A stretch of 64,000 bases of DNA, taken from the NCBI GenBank assembly GCA_001897605.1, contig MKTL01000001.1:496001-560000 (forward strand), written 5' to 3'. The notes beneath the pieces are model-generated. The model searched no databases, was not told where the DNA came from, and saw only the letters and a program-made list of their open reading frames with translations. The DNA is from Clostridiales bacterium 38-18. GTDB taxonomy: Bacteria > Bacillota > Clostridia > Peptostreptococcales > Acidaminobacteraceae. A program made the position numbers and the translations under genes. Every line of letters starts with the position of its first letter. Position 1 is the stretch's first letter. This document shows positions 57,898 to 64,000 of the stretch, piece by piece.

Positions 57898-58653
57898 ATG
57901 ACAGAAGGATATAAGAAAATGTTTTGGGGCGCCATGTTCGTTAGTTTTGCCGGCGTAAGCGGGTTAGTGGCGCTTCTGATGACCCTTGCAGGATGGGTTA
58001 TTATCGTGGCAGGTCTGGGTAACAATGACAAAAAATCACTTTTTGGTGATTTTTCAAAGCTCAGGCTTCTTACAATAAGACTGGCTGCAGTGTCAGTAAC
58101 AGGAGGAGTTCTCTATCTGCTTAACCATAGTGAGATGATCAGCTTTGCACAACTGAGGTATTATCCTCTTATTCATATCATCATTCAATTAATCGTGTTC
58201 CATAAAATTCTGGAGGAGAAGGTTCTTAATTTTGACTGGATGGACCGAATAGATGCTGCAAGAAAATATGCATCTAAAGACAGAAACTTTACTTTACTCA
58301 TGGGCATAACCATAGCAGCTTTTTTACTTTTCTACATATTTAATCAGCCACTTATGAGAGTTGAGGGTATTGCAGCTTTTGCAGCATCAAAAATTTATCT
58401 CCTTTGGATCATATATCGCACAAAACATTCCTTTTTTCTAATGTTTTATGCAGTTTCAGAAACGATCGTTTTTATATTCGCACGTAACATTCCTTTTATC
58501 CAATGTTACGCGCAAAATAAGGAATGGGTATTTCGGTTTTCACGTATTACAATAATCTCTTACCTTATATGGTGGGCATCATTACTCTTTTGTGAATCCT
58601 TCACGCCATTAGCTTTTCCAAGCAGCAACTCCACATTCCCTTTAGCAATCTGA
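57898..58653 (+). pseudogene. Multi-spanning membrane protein, 3' end replaced
   Basis: 251 codons from ATG 57898 (AGGGGGAAACGA ahead; an in-frame TTG at 57847 has no such site). About seven hydrophobic helices, with a charged loop WMDRIDAARKYASKDRN. No family recognised; it somewhat resembles CPBP-like or ABC-2-type membrane proteins. Its last ~25 codons (after WWASLLF) lie antisense to the relaxase remnant, so the native C terminus was cut off at about 58580 and the tail shown is fortuitous. Confidence 0.6.
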
Positions 58654-59254
58654 CATTCTCTTAAGGTGACTTTCGCTTTCTTAAGCGCTTCGTATAGCTT
58701 TGTTTTCTCATAGGATAGTTGTTTTATGTCCTCATTGATCATTTTGATGGAAGGCAATTTGCCGCCATCAAAAGCACTGAATGCATCTTTTGCTGCTTTG
58801 TGCAGAAGGAGATCAGCGGAATTTTGATTATAAAAGTCTATGCTGAAACCGGAATTTCGGTAATCGGTGTAGACTTTTACTGTTTTTGAATAGTTGAACA
58901 GATGCTTTTTCAGTTCGTTAAGATTTTTAAGCTTCGCTTCAATCGTCTTAATAGAGGCGCTGATTTCATTATGATTTTTAGTGGCAACATTAGAAAGGTG
59001 AGTGAGAGCTTCGAAATCAGTGATACTATGCTCTGTAAGGAAATTGATGGTTTGAGCCATTTGCTTAAGATTAAAAACTTTTGCCCAGCGTTCATAAGCA
59101 GGTCCTTTTGTTTGTTGAAGTCTAGACTGAAGATCTAAAATCAGGTTTAACTTTGTCGTGTTTCGGTTGTATTTTTGTACTGCTTTTGGAAGATGAATAG
59201 CCTTACCAGAAATGACTGCTCTAAGTTCCGCTTCAGAATAACCGACACCCAGCT
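58560..59254 (-). pseudogene. Relaxase/mobilisation protein, C-terminal remnant
   Basis: About 230 codons. The block LNLILDLQSRLQQTKGPAYERWAKVFNLKQMAQTINFLTEHS is the part found after the nuclease domain in MobP-type relaxases of Firmicutes conjugative and mobilisable elements; a coiled-coil C terminus follows. The catalytic N terminus (tyrosine and HUH histidines) is missing: the frame is cut at the copy of the ssrA 3' end (59255-59266), and the first residues (MVEME) are read from it. It shows that an ICE or mobilisable element once reached this point. Confidence 0.75.
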
Positions 59255-59266
59255 CCATCTCCACCA
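59255..59266 (+). repeat. Candidate right attachment site: exact 12-bp copy of the ssrA 3' end
   Basis: CCATCTCCACCA, identical to 16860-16871. It is followed immediately by a strong terminator hairpin, the structure expected behind a native ssrA. The recombinase lies at the other copy and a relaxase remnant lies inside this one. Confidence 0.5.
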
Positions 59267-59313
59267 ATTGAAAAAGGACTACGGAAAATTATTCCCGTAG
59301 TCCTTTTTCAATT
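59266..59313. terminator. Strong bidirectional terminator, possibly the displaced ssrA terminator
   Basis: Perfect 19-bp arms AATTGAAAAAGGACTACGG and its complement around a 10-bp loop, with A-tract and T-tract ends on both strands. Outside the arms, CGAC-W-CCCAGCT-Y-CATC occurs on both sides in inverted order, with TCCACC added on the left. Confidence 0.8.
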
Positions 59314-59749
59314 GATGAAGCTGGGAGTCGAACCCCCATCGCCGAGAGATTCGAAGAATCTCCAAGGAATGTGGGCGGAACACCAAGGAAATGCGCAAGC
59401 AATTCCGACTGTGACGCTCGAGCGAAGCGAGAGACGCAGACACGAAGTGGCTGCTCGACTCCCTAGGTGTAGATGATTTGACTTCGTATCAGCCGAACTG
59501 CTGGAATCAGAGTGAATGTTGTGAATTATAATTCATTTCTCTTAGATGTATCCATAAAGCCTTTTTTAAACACTAAATTATTATACAGATAATAAAGATA
59601 ATAAAGCTTATAATAGTGCTACTGTCACGGACTTAAGTCATAAAAAACAGACTTAAGTAGGTACTGAGCTTAGTAGCGTTTGAGTATACTTAAAACGAAC
59701 TATACCTAAAATGCACTATTTTATGTAATGATAAAGAAAGGAATGAAAT
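59314..59749. other. Non-coding region with a T-arm-like sequence on the minus strand
   Basis: No gene in 436 bp. On the minus strand GGGGGTTCGACTCCC (59337-59323) is identical to the ssrA T-arm, and several hairpins precede it (GAGATTCGAAGAATCTC near 59345; CTCGAGCGAAGCGAG near 59418). No matching acceptor 5' strand was found, so a complete tRNA or tmRNA is not supported. A perfect palindrome, TGAATTATAATTCA, lies near 59522. The DUF4395 promoter should lie in 59640-59740, but no clear box pair is seen. Confidence 0.45.
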
Positions 59750-60418
59750 ATGAGAAGAACAAAACAATTTGGAGAAACAGTTGTAGGTTACAATATCCCA
59801 GTTTTAAACGAGCGGGAGATAAGGGCAGCGGCAGGAATCTTATATTTGATCATGTTCTGGTCTTGGATACTGGTAATATTTCTCGACAATTATATTCTGT
59901 TAAAGATTGCTAACACAATGTTCCTTGCTGATTTCGTCGTACGCTTATTTATTAGCCCTAAATATTCTCCATCATTAATGTTTGGACGGTTTATTGTCAG
60001 AAATCAGACGCCTGAATATGTGGGGGCTGCTCAAAAAAAGTTTGCTTGGACGATTGGACTTGTTTTATCCACGATCATCTTCTTTTTATTAGTTGTATTG
60101 AACTCAGATAGCTTCATCAATTTTATCGTATGTCATACTTGCATGATTTTCTTATTCTTTGAATCTTCGTTTGGCATTTGTTTTGGGTGTAAATTTTATT
60201 CAATGTTCTATAAAGAAAAGGCGCAATATTGTCCGGGTGAAATTTGTGAAATAAGAGAAAAAGAACAGATTCAGAGTGTGTCGTTACAGCAAATCACAGT
60301 GATCGTTGGTTGCCTTGCATTTGTTATTATGACAGTCGTCCTATTCAAAGATGGATTAGGCGAGAAGCCGACTTCTTTGTGGCTACTCATAAAATCGGCA
60401 CTTTTATCACTCCTATAA
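59750..60418 (+). CDS. DUF4395 membrane protein
   Basis: 222 residues. Four membrane helices, the family opening FGETVVGYNIPVLNEREIRAAAG, and FRxRNQTPEYVGAAQKKFAW-type loop. A cysteine set lies in SSFGICFGCKFYSMFYKEKAQYCPGEICE. The family has no firm function; cysteines suggest thiol or sulfur chemistry at the membrane. ATG 59750 follows GAAAGGAATG. Its terminator downstream was split by the IS element. Confidence 0.8.
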   Translation: MRRTKQFGETVVGYNIPVLNEREIRAAAGILYLIMFWSWILVIFLDNYILLKIANTMFLADFVVRLFISPKYSPSLMFGRFIVRNQTPEYVGAAQKKFAWTIGLVLSTIIFFLLVVLNSDSFINFIVCHTCMIFLFFESSFGICFGCKFYSMFYKEKAQYCPGEICEIREKEQIQSVSLQQITVIVGCLAFVIMTVVLFKDGLGEKPTSLWLLIKSALLSLL

Positions 60419-60473
60419 TCAAAATCTAGAGGCAACAAGGCAAATGAAGATTTAGTTTTACACAGTAAAAGAA

Positions 60474-60495
60474 GCATTATGATTCTGCATAATGC
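60474..60495 (+). repeat. Left 22-bp target duplication of the IS element
   Basis: GCATTATG-ATTCTG-CATAATGC, an 8-6-8 palindrome, repeated identically at 62051-62072. Joined with the flanks, it restores a terminator (AAAGAAGCATTATG .. CATAATGCTTCTTTTTTT) that would have ended the DUF4395 transcript. Confidence 0.85.
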
Positions 60496-62050
60496 CAGAC
60501 TGAAGACAAAGTCGACACAAAAGTGTCGGCTTTTTTTTAGTTAACAAAAAGGAGTTTTCATACTTTTGTCGAATAATACAATAAGAGAAAAAACAGGAGT
60601 GTGAAATATGTTAAAAAAGCAAGATATGACGCATAGAGATCAAGTAGAGATGATTAGCCTAGATCAGTTAGTACCCAAAGATCATCTCGTTAGAAAAATC
60701 GATTCAAAGATAAATTTTGAGTTCATATATGAAAGAGTAAGCGATTTATACAGTGAAGATGCCGGTAGACCAAGTATTGATCCACTCGTACTTTTCAAGA
60801 TAGCGTTTATTCAATACTTATTCGGGATTCGTTCAATGCGCCAAACAATTAAGGAAATAGAAACAAACATAGCGTATAGATGGTTTTTAGGATTTGGACT
60901 TAGTGATGAAATTCCTCACTTTACAACCTTCGGAAAGAACTATGCAAGAAGATTTGAAGGGACAAAAGTATTTGAGCACATCTTCAATGAGATTTTAAAG
61001 CAAGCGATAGAATCGGGTTGTGTTAAACCAGAAGAAGTGTTCATCGATGGTACGCACGTGAAAGCAAGTGCTAACAAAAACAAACGAATGAAAGTGCTCA
61101 TCAAAGAAGAAGGCAGACTTTACGCAAGTTTATTAGAAGAAGAAATCAACGAGCAACGTGTGACTGAAGGATTAAAACCACTAAAAAAAAAGATAAAATA
61201 GCAGAAAAGGAAATCAGTAAAAGTCCAGTAGACCCAGATGCAGGTCTGTTCTATAAAAATGAACATGAAAGAATGTTCTGCTATAACCTCAACACGGCAT
61301 GTGATAGGTACGGCTTTGTCTTGGGGGTGCATGTAAGTAGCGGCAATGTCCATGATTCAAAGAATTTCGTACCAATATTTGATCAAGTTAAGGAAAAGTT
61401 CCCACAAATGAAAGCAGCAGTAGCAGATGCGGGTTATGTAACACCACATATAGCAAAGCATTGTTTTGACAATAACGTCATTCCAGTTTTACCTTATAAA
61501 AGACCAATGACAAAGGATGGTTTTTTCAGAAAACATGAGTATGTTTATGATGAACATTTTGATGAGTACATTTGTCCAAAGGAAGAGCTTTTAACTTATT
61601 CTAGAACCGATCGAGACGGTTATCGTCTTTATCATTCTAACCCAAGTGTTTGTAAGAATTGTGATGCATTAAGTCAGTGTACTCAGGGTAAGGAGAACAA
61701 AAAGACCATAACGAGACACATATGGACTGAGTATCTTGAGGAAGCAAATCATTTGAGGCACACACCTTACAACAAGAAACTCTATAGTTTAAGGTCGCAA
61801 ACCATCGAAAGAGTATTTGCAGATTTTAAAGAAAAGCATGGCATGAGGTATACGCATTATCGAGGAAAAGATAAAGTGCGTGACGAAGCGATGCTTGCTT
61901 TTGCATGCATGAACATGAAAAAACTAGCCACATGGCTAAGTAAAGCAGCATAGTCTTACTGTTTTTTATCCATATTTATACATAGTTTCTGCTATTACTA
62001 CGAAAAAATTCCCCTTTGATGGATTTCAAAGGGGAAATGTCTTCAGTCTG
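60496..62050 (+). mobile_element. IS1182-family insertion sequence
   Basis: About 1.55 kb between the direct repeats. The terminal inverted repeats are CAGACTGAAGAC and GTCTTCAGTCTG (two more bases, GC, can be assigned to either repeat or IS). An internal terminator at the left end (GTCGACAC / GTGTCGGC plus T-run, 60511-60538) blocks read-through from outside, and a hairpin at the right end (TTCCCCTTTGA / TTCAAAGGGGAA, about 62008-62035) has its T-run on the minus strand, also insulating. Confidence 0.88.
60608..61953 (+). CDS. IS1182-family transposase, two frames joined by a -1 shift
   Basis: First part (60608-61200): DQVEMISLDQLVPKDHLVRK, GRPSIDPLVLFKI and the first catalytic aspartate in EVFIDGTHVKASANK. 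It stops soon after A9-G at 61183-61192. In the -1 frame the protein continues DKIAEKEISKSPVDPDAG..FYKNEHERMF into the second part, with the second aspartate in AAVADAGYVTPHIA, a CPKEELL..CKNCDALSQC cysteine block and the glutamate in SQTIERVFADFKEKHG. A -1 slip on the A-run would give a complete ~448-aa DDE transposase; a disabling mutation is the alternative. Start follows CAGGAGTG. Confidence 0.88.
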
Positions 62051-62072
62051 GCATTATGATTCTGCATAATGC
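62051..62072 (+). repeat. Right 22-bp target duplication of the IS element
   Basis: Same 8-6-8 palindrome as the left copy, followed by TTCTTTTTTTT, the T-run of the original terminator. The intact palindrome plus T-run may still terminate minus- or plus-strand transcripts here. Confidence 0.85.
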
Positions 62073-62149
62073 TTCTTTTTTTTATAAAGGTATTGAAGAT
62101 AGTAAGAATTAACGTTGGTTTGTTCATGGAAAATGAAAAGGATTGTCAG

Positions 62150-62881
62150 CTATCCACGAATCAATCTTAAACCAGTTAAGATTAGCCATAAAATCCAAAG
62201 AAACAAACCCATCACACCAATATAGATAAATGATGAGCCGCCAGCGACTGCAAGGTTCCCCAATCCAGCTATTATTGGTAAAAGGCTTATTAATAGACCG
62301 AATACTTTCATCGTTGAACGGATTAAGCCGCTTGAGTGTAAGGCAAGAACCGTTCCTATAATGGTAAGACCAAGGGCAGGAAGGGAAAGTGCAAACGATG
62401 CAGCGTGAAACTGCCACATCATTTGAAATGCAAAATTAGGTTCAATTAAGCTTTTAGCAGCGAGTGTAACTGAAATATGTGTCGCTATCGTAAGTGCAAA
62501 TAATGCTGAAAGAGTTGCACCAGCGCTAGTTGATAGTTGAACCCAACTTGATCCTCGATTGCCATGGTTTTTTATATAACCACCTAATGCGGTTACAAAG
62601 AATAGTAAAAACACCATATTAACGGCTTCAAGTCCAGACGTAATCGCAAGTGTACTTTGGTTATTAGCATGATAGGACAATACAACCTCTATTGGATCGT
62701 TGTACCCAGGAGCACCAGAAACCCCAAATAGTACGTTTTGGGCTAATATCGAAGCCGCATAGGCCAGAGCAAGGAGGCCAATGTTCCTCTTTGTAAAAAA
62801 TGTGCGAACTGCTGTATCGGACGAATTAGTTGAAATACCCGATTCAGCTTTATTTACTTGATTTAAATTTTGATCTTTCAT
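62150..62881 (-). CDS. DUF4386-type membrane protein
   Basis: 243 residues with about six membrane helices (NIGLLALAYAASILAQNVLF at the start, FIYIGVMGLFLWILWLIL at the end) and a polar N terminus of about 40 residues. The pattern fits DUF4386-like proteins of unknown function. An in-frame ATG five codons upstream overlaps the GGAGG site, so the ATG at 62881 is chosen. Divergent from the hydrolase gene. Confidence 0.7.
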   Translation of the reverse strand: MKDQNLNQVNKAESGISTNSSDTAVRTFFTKRNIGLLALAYAASILAQNVLFGVSGAPGYNDPIEVVLSYHANNQSTLAITSGLEAVNMVFLLFFVTALGGYIKNHGNRGSSWVQLSTSAGATLSALFALTIATHISVTLAAKSLIEPNFAFQMMWQFHAASFALSLPALGLTIIGTVLALHSSGLIRSTMKVFGLLISLLPIIAGLGNLAVAGGSSFIYIGVMGLFLWILWLILTGLRLIRG

Positions 62882-63035
62882 ATAAATTACCTCCATTCTT
62901 AATCCTTCAGATGCTATTAAATCATATGCGAATAATTTATTTAGAGTTTACTTAATTTAAAAGAATCATTATACCGACTTTAGTATGTATTTAAAGGGTG
63001 TGAATCAAGTTACAATACGACAATAGGAGGTTAAT

Positions 63036-64000
63036 ATGATTAGAAGTAAGTTTTTTATTCCTTTAAGAAGAGTTTTAAAATGGATAGGTTTAATTTTTAT
63101 ATCGTTATTATTAGTGATACTAATTTTACTGGCCCTATGGGTCATTAATAGCCCAGGCAAAGCAGATCCAATTACTGATTCAAGCGGAAATGTACTCCCC
63201 AACAGTATATCGGTTATAGAAACGGTCAATATCGGAGGTATAGATCAACACCTCATCATAAGAGGAAGAGACATTAGCAAGCCGGTTATATTATTTGTCC
63301 ATGGTGGACCCGGTGGTCCCGAGTTTGCGATGATGAAAGCAACCAATCAATTGATTGAAAATGATTTTGTAATGGTGTACTGGGAACAAAGAGGCGCTGG
63401 TAAATCTTATGATCCTGCGATCCCAGTAGCAACTATGAATTTGGAACAGTTTATTTCCGATACAGGTGAAATTAGTAAATACCTTATCAAGAAATTCAAC
63501 AAAGAAAAAATTTATCTCATGGGACATTCATGGGGAACCATGCTGGGGATTTTAACTGCTGAAAGATATCCTGAGCTGTTTCACGCTTATTTTGGTGTTG
63601 GTCAGATTGGGGATCAGTATGAAGGTGAGCGGGTATCTTTTGAATGGGTAAAAGAACGCGCAAGATTAAGTAGTGATAAAATCGCGATAGAAGAATTGAA
63701 TCATTTAAAGTTTCCGGACAAACATGAAGTGCAAATTGATCTAAATACCTTCAATTCAGAGTGGGATGCTTATATAGGAATTGAAAGGCAATATGTTATG
63801 AAATATGGTGGTGGTGCGATGAAAGACATGAAATCAATCTTGCCATTAATTAAAATGATATTTCTTGCGAAAGAGTACACCGTCAAAGATAAGATCAACT
63901 ATTTAAGAGGGAGCGATTTTTCAAATAAGTACTTATGGAAAGAAGTCATTGAAACCAATCTTTTCAATGAGATAGATGAGATTAAAATTCCAGTATATAT
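63036..64000 (+). CDS. Alpha/beta hydrolase (proline iminopeptidase-like), runs past the window end
   Basis: First 321 codons of an open frame. An N-terminal membrane helix (about 15-40) anchors the protein outside the cell membrane. Then come the oxyanion motif FVHGGPGGPEF, YWEQRGAGKSYDP and the nucleophile elbow LMGHSWGTMLG, all typical of the S33/proline iminopeptidase-like hydrolases. The remaining acid and histidine of the triad would lie beyond the window. ATAGGAGG lies ahead of the ATG. Substrate unknown. Confidence 0.88.
   Translation, partial: MIRSKFFIPLRRVLKWIGLIFISLLLVILILLALWVINSPGKADPITDSSGNVLPNSISVIETVNIGGIDQHLIIRGRDISKPVILFVHGGPGGPEFAMMKATNQLIENDFVMVYWEQRGAGKSYDPAIPVATMNLEQFISDTGEISKYLIKKFNKEKIYLMGHSWGTMLGILTAERYPELFHAYFGVGQIGDQYEGERVSFEWVKERARLSSDKIAIEELNHLKFPDKHEVQIDLNTFNSEWDAYIGIERQYVMKYGGGAMKDMKSILPLIKMIFLAKEYTVKDKINYLRGSDFSNKYLWKEVIETNLFNEIDEIKIPVY

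Noticed and set aside
59314-59480. A complete tRNA or second tmRNA on the minus strand
   Set aside because: The T-arm 15-mer is present, but no acceptor 5' strand, D-arm or tag frame could be found, and the T-stem would be mispaired.

Overview
The window comes from a low-GC Gram-positive bacterium, most likely an anaerobic member of the Clostridia. I infer this from AT-rich DNA with strong GGAGG ribosome binding sites, a CggR-headed glycolytic operon, a membrane pyrophosphatase of the K+-dependent sequence type, Clostridia-type integrative-element genes and an IS1182-type insertion. No genus can be fixed from the sequence alone.

Bases 1-16,871 look like ordinary chromosome. They hold the end of an ABC permease, sigma-54 (rpoN), the operon cggR-gap-pgk-tpiA-gpmI-eno with a recognisable CggR operator, secG, a pyrophosphate-energised ion pump (hppA), RNase R, a Cof-type HAD phosphatase, smpB and the tmRNA gene ssrA. 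SmpB and tmRNA rescue stalled ribosomes together, and RNase R degrades the released messages, so rnr-smpB-ssrA is a functional block.

At the 3' end of ssrA the accessory DNA starts. A large serine recombinase reads backwards into ssrA, so its last codons lie inside the tmRNA gene. Then come a small protein gene, an AbiEi/AbiEii toxin-antitoxin pair, a sigma-like protein, a Y-family polymerase divergent from an XRE repressor and ImmA-type protease, and a dense defence block (25.3-44.5 kb). The core of that block is a five-gene run: SNF2-type helicase, DUF4391 protein, type III methyltransferase (Mod), type III restriction helicase-nuclease (Res) and a PHP-phosphoesterase/SMC-like ATPase of the TrlF type. 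It is preceded by a small XRE regulator and followed by a 1683-residue DUF4011-helicase-nuclease-DUF3320 protein and a protein with a PD-(D/E)XK-like motif. This is the best candidate for an interesting composite anti-phage system.

From 44.5 kb the content changes across a broken junction, with a 5' gene stub fused to a truncated histidine kinase. A PocR/AraC regulator then precedes gldA-dhaK-dhaL (glycerol to dihydroxyacetone phosphate), followed by a membrane-anchored hydrolase, three very long hairpins, the 3' end of a group II intron, a short-chain dehydrogenase and an Old Yellow Enzyme-type Fe-S flavoprotein facing a PucR/CdaR-like regulator, and a membrane protein broken by a relaxase remnant. 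The relaxase remnant stops at a 12-bp exact copy of the ssrA 3' end (59,255-59,266), directly followed by a strong terminator hairpin. If this is the distal attachment site, a composite element of about 42 kb occupies ssrA.

The last part holds a DUF4395 membrane protein, an IS1182-family element that split a transcription terminator with a 22-bp target duplication, a DUF4386 membrane protein and the start of an alpha/beta hydrolase that runs off the window.
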